Source: Castanea sativa
Lineage: Eukaryota; Streptophyta; Magnoliopsida; Fagales; Fagaceae
Length of the DNA stretch: 64,000 bases
Assembly (NCBI RefSeq): GCF_040712315.1
Contig: NC_134019.1
Coordinates: 40,267,873 to 40,331,872 of the forward strand
Direction: 5' to 3'
A program made the position numbers and the translations under genes. The notes beneath the pieces were generated by a model that was given only the letters and a program-made list of their open reading frames with translations, did no database searches and was not told the DNA's origin. Below are positions 24,456 to 35,984 of this stretch, piece after piece; within the stretch, counting starts at the first letter, position 1; the number at the start of each line of letters is the position of its first letter.

Positions 24456-24949
24456 ATTGGCGACATCTGTGGGGAATCTTGCGTTTTAGGAAGTTAAATG
24501 TTATGGTAGGCTTAGGTCCACACCATGTAGAGTTTATGGGGTCCCAACATGAGGATCATTTCCTACATCTTAAGCAGGAAAGAGATCGGGAGGGTAGTGT
24601 GCATACAACTCATACTAGTAGGAGTCACTCATGAGGTGGAAGCAGAGTTCTTCACGAGGAAAATGCCAAGGCCATGCAGCTGGAGATTGACCGTTTGAAG
24701 AGGAAGCTGCGCTGCGAAAGGCAAAGACGAACTCCCTCATTTTCTGACCTTTCCTCTAAGGACTCCAAGGATAGCAGTTTCAGGCCCGGGTCAAGAACTT
24801 CCCCTGATGTGACTTTCTCTTGTAAGGAGGACAACCTTCATGGTTGTAGGGGTAAGAATTGATCAGGCAGAGGCTTAGGAAAGGACGCTATGAGTAGGGC
24901 GTTGCACTAAATTTCTAAGTCACATTTCACAGGTAGGGTGGAAAAAGGG

Positions 24950-25771
24950 AAGCTTCCTCGGCGATTCATCAAGCCAACTTTCACCATTTATAATGGTCGA
25001 ATGGAACCTGTGGAGCATGTGAGTCACTTTAATCAGAGGATGGCAGTGCATTCCTAGATTGAAACTTTAATGGGCAAGGTCTTCCCATCTAGTCTAGGAC
25101 CTATGGTGATGAGATGGTTTAATGGCTTAAGGGCGGGTTCCATTGATTCTTTTATGGAACTCACCCGAGCGTTTGGGTCTCACTTCATTACATGTAATAG
25201 AGTTCCTCGGCTTCTAGATTCGTTATTGTCCATGGCTATGCAGAAAGGGGAAACCCTGAAAACGTATTTTGATAGATATTGGGAGATGTTCAACGAGATC
25301 AATGGAGATTTCGTTGATGTAGCAATAAGGACTTTCAAGGTTGGCCTACCTGCCGAGCATGACTTAAGGAAATCTTTGACCAATAAGCCTGTAAGGAGTG
25401 TATGTCGGTTCATGGACCGCATCGACGAATATAAGCAGGTTAAGGAGGATCAGTAGCAAAGTAAATCGAAGGCGAAGGTTATCCTTTAAGATATGAGGGA
25501 TTTCAGGTCAGACAGATACAATAACAACAGCCACCGAAGAGATTTTGTCGGGCAGTCATCCAGTCCTGCCACTCCTTAGGTGGTTAATGTTGTATTCCAA
25601 GAACCGGTACATCAGCTGTTGGAGAAAATCCAGAATGAGCCATATTTCAAATGGCCCAACAAGATGGCAGGAGACCCCATGAGGCGTAATCAAAATCTTC
25701 ATTGCCAATATCATCAAGAAAGGGGCCATACCACTAAAGATTGTAGGACCCTATGGAATCATTTAGAGTAG
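24950..25771 (+). pseudogene. Gypsy gag remnant
   Basis: The retrotransposon gag domain is visible at 25070-25456 (MRWFNGLRAGSIDSF, LRKSLTNKPVRS). A CCHC-like knuckle lies at 25700-25760 (CQYHQERGHTTKDC). Stop codons occur at about 25056 and 25456, so no full gag can be made. Gag would form the cytoplasmic particle that packages the element RNA. Confidence 0.8.
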
Positions 25772-26042
25772 TTAGTTAGGGAGGGGAGGTTAAAGTAGTT
25801 TTTTTATCAAGCCAATAGGTAGGGAGACCATTCAGGCTCGGTGAATCAAGGCAACACTTCTTCAAGACCTCCTTTGGGTACCATCAATGTTATCTTTGCT
25901 GCTCTTGGAAGGACTGGCTCTTGTCTTTCTAGTGTAATGTCCATAGCACGAACCCTTGCCGAGGATTCTAGTTCTAAGCCAAAGAGGGATAAGGGGAATA
26001 TCCCACCAATTTTAGGTTTCTCAGAAGAGGACAAGATTGAGA

Positions 26043-26516
26043 CTATTTAATTGCATGATGATGCTTTGGTGGTTACGCTGAGGATATGGGGCTACGACGT
26101 GAGGAGGGTGATGGTCGACCAAGGTAGTAGTGTAGATATTATGTACCCCGACTTGTTTAAAGGGCTAAACTTAAATTTTAAGGATCTTAAGGCTTATGAG
26201 CTTTGAGGGGAAGGCTGTCTTACCAAAGGGGCAAATTAGGTTACTTGCGCAATCAGGCTCAGAGGTGGTAGAAGTGGATTTCATTGTGGTAGATGCCTAT
26301 TCTCCTTATACGGCCATTGTGGCAAGACCTTGGCTTCATTCCTTAGATGTGGTTTTCTCAACTCTACACTTGAAGGTGAAATTTCCATCTAGGGACCAAA
26401 TCGCAGAGCTGATTGGGAGTCAATCTGTGGCTAAACAGTGTATGGCGGCTGCAATTCTACATCAGCCTAAGGTGGAATCCTCTGCTTCTGTGGAGGGGGC
26501 TTATAGCAATGAATGA
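26043..26516 (+). pseudogene. Gypsy aspartic protease remnant
   Basis: [15 protein letters not shown] near 26114 is the DxGSS active-site motif of retropepsins, with the substitution DQGSS for the commoner DGGSS. The downstream frame 26196-26516 (DFIVVDAYSPYTAIVARPWL) is the rest of the fold. The two parts are separated by a frame disruption near 26200. Confidence 0.75.
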
Positions 26517-26639
26517 CTCTAGACACGCCCATGATGGCAGTAGTAGAAGACCTCACGTGTGAGGGGTTAGAGGAAGTTGTTATAGATGACGACCTTGAAA
26601 GATTCTTTCAGGTGGGAGTTCAGTTGCCACCTTAGGAGA

Positions 26640-27888
26640 AAGAGGTGCTGGTTATGTTCTTGAAGAAGAACGTTGATGTTTTCGCATGGAATGCTTATGA
26701 GGCCCTTGGAGTGGACCCGAGCTTCATTTGTCATCGTCTACATGTCAATCTTGTTGTGGTGCCAAGGAAGCAACCACCTCGACGCTCATCTAAGGAGCAT
26801 TTCGAGGCCGTCAAAGAAGAGGTAGTCAAGCTCAAAAAGACCGGCGCTATCAAGGAGGTATTTTATCTTAAATGGTTGGCGCATACAGTGGTAGTGAAGA
26901 ATAAAATTTGGAAAATGGAGAATATGCGTAGACTTCATAGATTTGAACAAGGCTTGTCCTAAAGATTCTTTCCTAATGCCTCGTATAGATTAGCTGGTGG
27001 ATGCCACTGTTGAGCATCCTCAAATAAGTTTTTTTGATGTTTTTCAAGGTTATCACCAAATACCTTTGGCTCTGGATGATTAGGAGAAGACAGCTCTTGT
27101 CACTTTTATAGAGAATTATCACCATAGGGTAATGTCTTTTGGTTTGAAGAACGCAGGAGCTACCTATCAGGATGATGACCAAGATGTTTGAGCCATAGAT
27201 GGGAAAGACTATTGAAGTGTATGTGGATGACATGGTGGTGAAAAGTAAAATAGTTTCCATGCATGTGGAAGACCTAAATGACACTTTTCAGACGCTAAGA
27301 AAGTATAAGTTGTGTCTTAATGCTTCTAAGTGTTCTTTTGTGGGATTAGATAAATTTCTAGGTTACATGATAACTCATCGAGGAATTGAAGTTAATCATG
27401 TGCAGGTTAGGGCAATTAATAGCTTACAGCCACCTTGGAATCCTAAAAAGGTTCAGAAGTTGACAAGGATGACTGCTGCTCTCAACCGGTTTATTTCTCA
27501 GTCCGTAGATAGATGCAGACCTTTCTTCCAGTTGTTGAATGAGTGGAAGGGATTTGAATGGATCGAGGAGTGTGCCTTAGCTTTTCAGCAACTTAAAGAG
27601 TATCTTTCGCTACCACCTATTATGTCTCTGCCAGAAATGGATGAAGTTCTATTCGTATATATTGCTGTGGCTAATCATGCCGTTAGTCTGGTTCTGATAC
27701 GAGTTGATAATGGTGTACAAAGACCAGTTTATTACGTGAGCAAATCCCTGCATGAGGCTGAGGTGCATTATTTATCGTTGGAAAAAGCGATCCTAGCAGT
27801 GGTGCATGCTACGCATAAGCTTCCCCATTACTTCCAATCTCATACAACTATTGTTTTAACTCAACTTCTTCTTCGGTCTATACTTTGA
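26640..27888 (+). pseudogene. Gypsy reverse transcriptase and RNase H remnant
   Basis: The catalytic motif YVDDMVVKS is at 27220-27246. VFAWNAYEALGVDPSF and VPRKQPPRRSS mark the RT N-terminus at 26640-26800. Stops and shifts lie between 26960 and 27200. The RNase H domain (RPVYYVSKSLHEAEVHYLSL) is near 27720-27800. The element is no longer able to copy itself. Confidence 0.85.
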
Positions 27889-27930
27889 AGTGCTGACTAT
27901 ACGGGAAGGATTGCCAAATGGGATACCATT

Positions 27931-28560
27931 TTGGGGGCTTTTAATATCAAGTATATGCCTCGCACCTCTATGAACGGCCAAGTCCTTGTTGATTTGGTGG
28001 CGGAATTTGTTGAGCCCTCATTGGAAGAGGATGCTAAGAGGCTGGACATGGATGAAAAATCAGTTGGCGCGATTTCGCGTAAAGAACCACTGGAATGGAA
28101 AGTATACGTCGACAGAGCAGCAAACCAAAGAGGATCTAGTGTGGGGCTAGTTTTGGTGTCTCTTGATGGAATTAATTTCGAGAAGTCCTTGAGACTGGGT
28201 TCTCGGCCACCAACAATGAGGCAGAATATGATGCTCTACTGGTAGGAATGGCTATGGTTCAGAAGATGGGTGGAAAAACAGTGCAAATATTCTTAGATTC
28301 AAGATTAGTGGTGGGCCAGGTGGAAGGAGAGTTAGAGGCTAGAGATCCGAGAATGCAAGATTATCTAACCTAGGTCAGGTATTTACAATCAAAATTTGAA
28401 TCTTTTACCTTGTTACGTATCTCTAGGAGCAGGAATACCCATGCTGACTCCCTAGCCACCCTTGCGACATCCTCGGCACAAGGCCTACCTTGGGTCATTC
28501 TTATTGAAGATCTGTGTAAACCCACTAGGACGAATAGTGACACCATTCGGATTCATCAAA
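27931..28560 (+). pseudogene. Gypsy second RNase H-like (aRNH) remnant
   Basis: WKVYVDRAANQRGSSVGLVL near 28096 resembles the start of the archaeal-type RNase H found in Tat elements, where the first acidic motif is usually VDGA. Later fragments RLVVGQVEGELEARD and NTHADSLATLA complete the domain through 28470 but in shifted frames. Confidence 0.7.
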
Positions 28561-28737
28561 TTAGGGTGTGACCTAGTTGGATGGATCCTATAGTGTCATT
28601 CCTTAAGAATGATATCTTGCCCAAAGAGAAGTCCCAAGCAGATAAAGTACGCAGAAAAACACCTCGGTTTTGGCTGTTCGAGGACCAGAAGTTGTACAAA
28701 TGCTCTTTTTTAGGACCTTATTTGCTGTGTATACCCT

Positions 28738-29803
28738 GAAGTAATGGACTTACTTTTGAAAGAGTTACACGAAGGGATTTGTGAAAGTCACACAGGAGGA
28801 AGATCTTCATCTCATAGAGCTTTTATACAAGGGTATTGGTGGCCAAATATGCAGAGAGAGACAAGATTATGCAAAGAAGTGTGACTAATGTTAGAAATTT
28901 GCTCCCAACATCCATCAACCAGGGGGTATCCTTAACCCTCTATCTAGTCCTTGACCTTTTGCTCAATGGGGCTTAAATATTGTAGGGCCTTTCCTGAAAG
29001 CAGTAGGAAATAAGAGGTGGTTGCTCTTTGGAACAGATTATTTCACTAAATGGGTTGAAGCTGAGCTATTGTCAAATATTAGGGATTTGGATGCGAATTT
29101 TTTTTTTGGAAAAAGATTGTCACTAGGTTTAGAATCCCTCACACTCTTATTTCAGATAACAACCTGCAATTTGATAGTAGGGTCTTTAGAAGATACTGTT
29201 GTGATCTAGGCATTACGAATAGATATTCCACTCTAACTTATCCACAAGGGAATGGGCAAGCCGAGACTATCAATAAGGTTATAGTTAATGGGTTTAAGAA
29301 AAGACTAGATGATACTAAGGGAAGGTAGGTGGAAGAATTGCCACATGTTTTGTGGACGTATTGAACTACACCTCTAAGGTCCACTGGAGAGACACCCTTC
29401 TCTATGACTTATGGAGCTGAGGCTGTAATCCCTCTAGAAACTAGGTTTTCGACATTGAGGACGAGCTCTTTCATCCCAAGCAGTAATGAAAATTTATTAG
29501 AAAAAAGTTTAGACTTAGTTGAAGAGCAATGAGGAAACGCTATGATTCAGCTAGCTTATTATTAGCATAAGCTTAAGCAAGGGTATGATTTCCATGTAAG
29601 GCTAAGGCCACTTGGACCTGGAGATTTGGTATTGAGGAAGGTTTTGGGAATTGCGAAGAACCCAGCATGGGGAAAATGGGACCTAACTGGGAAGGACCCA
29701 TCACTTCGGTAGCTGGAATAAGGGCATATTATCTAGAAGATCTAGATGAAAATGTTGTACCTCGTCCTTGGAATGTAAATAACCTACAAAGGTATTACTA
29801 TTA
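28738..29803 (+). pseudogene. Gypsy integrase remnant
   Basis: The HHCC zinc region is at about 28765-28910 (HEGICESHTGG, QGYWWPNM). The catalytic core follows (TDYFTKWVEAE near 29034, then GNGQAETINKV near 29250). Numerous stops and shifts show decay. Integrase would insert element DNA into the chromosome. Confidence 0.8.
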
Positions 29804-29863
29804 ATGAAAGGCACTTCTGACATCTTATTTCTGTTGACACTGTGTTAAGTAGTTTACTATTTT

Positions 29864-30480
29864 TCTAAGTACCAAACTGAAACTTGGTCATACCTAGCTC
29901 CTCAGACCACATACCTTATATAAATTGATATTTTATCAAGTGTTAAACAGAACTTTAGTTATGTTTGGTCTTCGGATCATCTATTTTGGGAAAATTAACA
30001 CTTCAGTTCATTTTTCTAAATATCAAACTGAAACTTGGTTATGCTTGGCTCCTCAAACCTCATACATTGTAGAAATTGATATTTTATTAAGTGTTGAACA
30101 GAACCTTAGTTATGTTTAGTCCTCGGATCATCTACTTTGGAGAAATTAACACTTCAGTTCATTTTTTTAATTATCAAACTGAAACTTGGTCATGTCTGGC
30201 TCCTCGGGCCACATACTTTGTAAAAATTAATATTTTATTAAGTGTTGAACAAAACTTTAGTTATGTCTGGTCCTCGAATCATCTACTTTGGGGAAATTAA
30301 CAATTCAATTTATTTTTCTAAATATCAAACTGAAACTCTGTCATGCCTGGCTCCTCAGACCACATACCTTAGCAAAATTGATATCTTTCATTCTTTCTCT
30401 AAGTTCCGAACAAATCCTTGGCTATGCCTAGCTCCTTGAACCACATAAAAATTGGTATCTTTTATTATTTTCCTAAGTGT
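29864..30480 (+). repeat. 151-bp tandem array between integrase and antisense ORF
   Basis: CAAACTGAAACTTGGT recurs at 29873, 30024, 30175 and 30326 (third base variants in the last), spacing exactly 151 each time. Each unit is itself two diverged halves of about 75 bases (CCAAACTGAAACTTGGTCAT and GTTAAACAGAACTTTAGTTA sections). Four small overlapping frames here are products of the repeat. Confidence 0.9.
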
Positions 30481-30904
30481 TACATAGATGACCACGTTTG
30501 GGATTTTACATCTCTTGCTTTGGGTTTATGCACACTTTTGATGTGTATTTGTTTGCTTTTGCTTGTTAATCTCAGAGGGAATATAATCCTAGGTGAGTAA
30601 TACAAATGTTTTGGAGATTCATTCATTCATTCTAGAAGATAAATTATTTCCTTGTCAAACTACATATGTTATCTGATCATGCGTTAAAACCTATTTTATT
30701 CAATTAAACAGTCGATCATTCATATACCAAAGGAATAAAAATTTGTATCAAATAAAAGATAAAAAATAATCTTGAACTTGTCATTACAACTGTGCGTAAC
30801 TACATTGTAGATAAAAACATGGATAGAAGTACAAAAGTAAACATATAGTAAGCTGAAGCTATCCCAAAATTGGGTAAAGAGGAAGGAGAGTCCTAGGCTA
30901 GGCC

Positions 30905-33550
30905 TTGGTCTTCAGCAGAAGGTCTTCTTTGGACTTTGTTGCAATTTCCTGTTTGTCCTCAGTTCCTTTTGGTTTGGGCTTAGTCTATTTAGGTTTGGGA
31001 GCCACTTCTTTGATAGTGAGGGGAGCATTTAGAGCTTTGGCCTCGGATAGGGGCATAACCTCTTTTCCCTTATTTTTCTCTCTTGCTTGAGGATCACCCT
31101 GTTTAGCCTTCCCGCTCAAAACCTTATCAGTCTTCTCACTTTGGTCCACAACTTGGTCAGGACCCGTAGATACTTTAGGAGGTGAAAGAGAGCCTTGGGC
31201 GGTGGAGGGTTGTGCAGGAAGAAGTGTCTCGAGGGTAGTTGAAGGGGGAAGGAAGGCTTCAATCGCACAGATATCTGGGGGATACCATATGTTTTCGGCC
31301 TTCCTCCATTTAAAGGTAGCAGGGACTCCTACCATATCGTGGGCTTCCGCCTATACTTGCTGGCAGTAGTCCCTACATACCTCAGTAAGCTCCTCAGCCA
31401 GCCGGATCTCTGTTTCTTTGACCCCACGATTGTAGAAAGCCAGTGATGCGGCCTCCACGGTCTCCTTGATGGTGCGAGCCGCTTCCTTGGCTTGAGCTAA
31501 CTGACCCTTCAAGCTCAGAATTTCTTGTTGGGTAGTGGCTAGCTCTATTCCTTTGTGATGGAGTTGTTTGCATTGCTCCTCCGCCTGAGTCTCGGCAGTC
31601 TTAAGTCCAGCCTCAGCACTTCTCCTTACTTTCCCCTCTCTTTCCAGTTTGTCAATAAGCTCTTTTTTCTCGTGCTTGGCCAAACTAAGGGCTTTTTCAG
31701 TCTCGGTCCTAAGGTTAGCCTCGGCTTTAGCCTCGTTCCGAGTGTCATTTACCCATTCCTCGGCAACGAATACCTCCTAGATAGTCTGCATAAAAGCAAC
31801 GAACTAGTGCATCATAACAAAATAATACTAATAGAAAATGAATGATAACAAAACAATGTAAGAGGAGATGTTGACGCTAATAATTAATCTTACCCAAGCT
31901 AAGTCCCTTTTGAGGGACAGGAAGAGCTTTTGCTGCCTCATTTTTCTTAGGGGGGCCATATCCTTAGGCAGAAGTATAGGCTGCTCTAAGGCCTACGCCA
32001 AATAATGGGCGTGCCCTTTTTGAAATTCTCTTATTGTAGAGTTTTGGGGAATAACGGCTCCATCCAACTCCAACCGAGGGGCCCAATTGGATTGGGTTTA
32101 GCATACCTCGGCCAATTCATGGCTCTCCCTACTCTCCACAGAAGAGGCTCGTGTCTGGCCTTTGGTTATCTTTTGTTGTTTAGGCCCCTTCCATTGAGCC
32201 AACTCCCCCTCCTCACCTTCATCTTGTATTTTCTTTTTAAGATTTGGTATGGGAAGTAGGGTATTGGGAGGAGGAGGAGGAAGGGGTGGGGGATTGGCAG
32301 AGGGCTGAGACCCCGAAGCTCCCTTGGAGGCTTGCTTACCCCTATCAGCAAGGATAGCCTTCAAGCCTCTTCCTTTTTGCAGAGACATTTTTTCTTCCTC
32401 TTCCTCGGCGCTGCTATCTACACGCGCAACAATGAAACCTCTAATACCAGAACTTGTGTTAGATTTGTTTTCTTCGTCTGAGAGGTTGACAATAGGGTCC
32501 TCTGGTGTTTTTTCTACTTCCTCAAGTCGAAATTGGTCTATTTCTTCCTCGAGAGACAAGCATGAAGATGTGGACTCTTCTCGGAGAGCCGCTGCTTCGA
32601 GGTGTACGGTTGGGGGAACTACTGCTATTGGGCATACGTAAAGGATGACATAAGGGCCATCGAGTAGATCTCGTGAGGTGAGGAATCTCGTTTTTGAGAT
32701 GTCTATTCTTTTGAGTCTACGGTCATCCGTGATGATTGCGTTACTAATGTCTTGAAAGGTATTTGATAGAGGTTCAAAGCCCAAGTTGAGATGAGCTGCC
32801 CTTGACTACCCGTTTTCACTCATAAACACCTCAGATCTTAAAACTCTGTTAAAATCCTTGATGTTGGATAGACTCAAACGAGGTGATACGTGCTGCTTAT
32901 CTACAAAAAACATCCGAGAAGCCAAATATGGTTAGACCAATAACAGCCGCCAACTAAAGAGAAACTTAAGTGCAATGTAAATCTAAATTATAGAATTAGA
33001 AGAACTAAACCCCATGCCAGGGGACCTAAATTCTATGGAATCACACCTAGTGTTCCCTCTTTGACTAGACAATGAGGACCGTCGTACCACTCCCCGAAGG
33101 CGATTAGGTAGTCATCCTTCATGCCTTTGTTAGATTTGGGAAGACAAGATATGAGTCTAACAATGTTAGACCTAAACTAGAGGTAATACCTTGTGTCCTT
33201 AAGTGAGCGACACTCATACATATGGACAACATCGTGCCATGTGAGTCTTAAACCTATTTGCTTGTTGAGAGCGTCGATATAGCCTAAGATTCTAAACATG
33301 TTAGGTGCACATTGGTCTGGGCATAATCTATGATTATACAGGTAGTCTTGGGTTACGTTCTCCATGGGAAGTGTCATTCCTCCTTCTAAAAATGCGATTA
33401 TGGGAATGACAACTTCCCCTTCTTTCCTATTGTCTTATATGGCGTCTGGGGCACAGTACCTCAAACCCACTCCCTAGAGAATGTGGTATTTAGCTCGGAA
33501 GCCTTCCATACCGGCGGGAGTGTCTACTAAACTTTTGAATCTACCCATTT
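30905..33550 (-). pseudogene. Antisense ORF region of the Gypsy element
   Basis: On the minus strand successive frames at 33377-33177, 32784-32098, 31683-31351 and 31335-30985 look like parts of one long protein. Near 32600-32400 there is an acidic, Ser-rich stretch, at 32300 a proline run, at 31683-31351 a strong coiled coil (many Glu, Lys, Ala heptads), and then a Lys/Pro-rich tail. It lies opposite to gag-pol, as antisense ORFs of Tat elements do. I do not recognise a domain, and its function in the family is not known to me. Confidence 0.6.
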
Positions 33551-34043
33551 GGATGAAATGAAAATGACGATTTAGAATAAAGATGTAAAATTAATGGGTC
33601 CGAGAAGAACGGCCGAGAATAAAAGAGCTTGGGAGCGTGAAAATTTACTAGAAAAAGAACAAGTGATTCTTCAGGAGCTTCTTGGGAATTAGGAAAATAG
33701 GTAATTCTTAAAGGCTAATCGATTTCTGAAGTAATGGAATAATTGCAACCTTCCAGACGTTTTATATGAGATGCGGCACTGAGTGGGAGTTATCCTACTC
33801 AAAATTTAAGGGGAAATTCTGACTGTTAGATTTGCATCTCACCGTTGGACGTGGAGGACAGGGCACCGCCTGGAGCATTTAATGGTGGCGTCATGGATTT
33901 CGAAGTATCAGGAGTAGTTTCAAAAGTGAGAAGTTACGTTCTTAAGTGTGGAAATTTGAGAAGTGTGCAAAGGTTGTGGCATTGGGTCAAAACTCCAATT
34001 TTCTCCTCGGATGGGAGAGAAAAATAAAGTTTTGAGGGGCTAT

Positions 34044-34854
34044 TGTGAGGATAAAAGGCCCAAAACATGTTTTTGGACCATGGGCTTGATCTGAGAATAC
34101 TTACCTGTCCGAGGACAGATTGATGGTAGAGAGGATGTGAAGCTTAAAAGCCCATGAGCAGGTTATTGTGAAATAGGTTTGCATAAGTAGTCTGAGAAGG
34201 GGTATCTCCTCAGCTAAGTGAAGTGAAGATCAAATGGTACGTCATGTTGACTAGAATGATATTTTAGAAGGTCTTGTAGATGAAGATATGTTTCACAAGG
34301 GAATAAAGAGGAAGAACGGATAGGAAATATCTTGAAGAAAGCTGCTACCACCACATTGAATGCTCTGTACCTAAGTCTTTGGCCGCATTAATGAGAAAGT
34401 GATATCTGAACAGTGATCGTCAGCTTTACAGCTATTGCCTAAAAACCACAGGAAGGTGCAGATGGGACAAGTATCCAGGGGAGCTACTTAGAGCGACATG
34501 TGGAGAGCGGGAATGGGGAGAAAGGGGATGTATAAGAAGGAGAGAGGTTCCGGAGAAGAGGGAGATTAGAAGAAAAAGGAGAGAAAAAAACTATAGACAT
34601 TAAGATCAATAACTGTAATCTATCTTTGAGAAGAGTGAAATATAAGACCCAATATCCTCGGCTTGAGTCCGAGAACAATTTCTAATATATAAACTATCCC
34701 ATGTGTATGGTGTTGCAATCTAGTCCATTATCTTTGTTATCTAAAATTACTAGAACCTAGATTTTAAGCTCACTCTCTACAAATTCATTGTATTGGACTT
34801 GTTGGGCCTATCCCAATTTTGACTTTGGGTTTGGGTGCAAATCATGACCTTGTA
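34044..34854 (+). repeat. 3' LTR of the Gypsy element
   Basis: 811 bases starting TGTGAGGATAAAAGG after a purine-rich GAGGGGCTAT and ending GACCTTGTA, followed by the GATCA duplication. It ends TA where the 5' LTR ends CA. Confidence 0.9.
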
Positions 34855-34859
34855 GATCA

Positions 34860-35233
34860 CATAAATGTAATAAAAGTCCTACTTAGTGTACAATGCTTCC
34901 ACTTTTGCATGGACTAGAAAGAGATCATGGTATTAAAATTGAGTCCGTAACTTAGACATTTATTTATTTTGTTATTGAGTTTATAAACATTTTGTACTAA
35001 AATTGATAGTAATTTTAACATTTTTGATGATGGCATGGACACAGACCGGATTAGGAATGAAGTTGAAATTGTTTGAGCAATTGTGCAATATGTCGTGAAA
35101 TATAAGTTGCCAGTGTAAAAAAAATTAGGAATTCCATTTAAAACAGGGCATTCTAATGACAAGTGCGGACATGTACGGACATGGACACAACACAATAAAT
35201 TTTGAACAATAAATTTTGAAAAGTTAAGAGACA
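34860..35233. other. Intron 1 of pseudogene B between Gypsy element and MITE
   Basis: AT-rich intron sequence without recognisable features. The 106-codon minus frame at 34914-35234 has no recognisable domain. Confidence 0.45.
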
Positions 35234-35242
35234 ATACATATA

Positions 35243-35521
35243 GGATTCAGATCCTCTAGAGTTCTTAGGGTACTCTACCAGTAGAGTTCATTAAATCCTA
35301 ACCACTCTTTAATGATTTAATGGTTTAGATTTTGCCATGTCAACATTTCATTAATAATATTCTTGAAATAATAAAATAATGTTGTAAACAAAACAATTAA
35401 GATGATTGTTAATAAAATGCTGACATGGCAAAATTTATACCATTAAATCATTAAAGAGTGGTTAGGATTTAATGAACTCTACTTGGTAGAGTACCCTAGG
35501 AACTCTAGAGGATCTGAATCC
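35243..35521. mobile_element. MULE-type MITE with about 100-bp inverted repeats, 9-bp TSD
   Basis: The 279-base element is almost entirely a hairpin: GGATTCAGATCCTCTAGAG at the left is repeated in inverse at the right, and the match runs about 100 bases with few differences. It is flanked by ATACATATA at 35234-35242 and 35522-35530. A perfect 9-bp duplication with long terminal repeats is diagnostic of Mutator-like elements. It is non-coding and lies in intron 1 of pseudogene B. Confidence 0.88.
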
Positions 35522-35530
35522 ATACATATA

Positions 35531-35984
35531 ACAATTAACTAATTAACTCCAAGGACAAGCCTGTAGCAGTGTCCCTAAGGTACTGTGTCCGTGTCCAACA
35601 TGAACACGACAGAGATTTTGGAGTATCTGTACTTCTTAGATAATAGATAATGTATATTATTTGGAATGATAAGAATTGTTAACACATATTTTGTTACACA
35701 CATTTTTTAAATTGAATTCATGTTTTGAAAAACATTATTTGGAATATCCTTTCATTGTGTTTGAGTATACCTAGGGGAACGTCCATTAGTTGCAGCTTTG
35801 CTGCTGGTTTCGAATGTTGCATTGAGTTTTTGTTGTCTGCAGCTTGGCTACTTGTGCTCCACTTCTGCTCTTTAGTGAATAAAATTTCATATTCATCCAA
35901 TATATATATATATATATATATATAGTCACACACACACACACAAAAGAGGTCTTCAATCATGAAATATTTTGGGGAACCATGCAG
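35531..35984. other. 3' end of intron 1 of pseudogene B
   Basis: Contains a (TA)n and (CA)n microsatellite pair near 35898-35942 and the exon 2 acceptor CATGCAG at 35984. The stretch with GCAGCTTTGCTGCTGG and GCTTGGCTACTTGT near 35790-35855 is shared with intron 1 of gene C near 50490-50550, so it predates the B/C duplication. Confidence 0.5.

Larger units (their letters stand above)
23646..34854 (+). mobile_element. Full-length Ty3/Gypsy retrotransposon, Tat-like, with antisense ORF
   Basis: Two LTRs (23646-24455 and 34044-34854) bound an 11.2-kb element flanked by GATCA at 23641-23645 and 34855-34859. Domains run gag, protease, reverse transcriptase, RNase H, a second RNase H-like segment, integrase, which is Gypsy order. 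The extra RNase H and a long 3' region with minus-strand frames point to the Tat group, where antisense ORFs between integrase and the 3' LTR are known (for example in maize Grande). All frames are broken by stops or shifts, and the LTRs agree at only roughly nine positions in ten by eye, so this is an old, dead copy. Confidence 0.9.
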
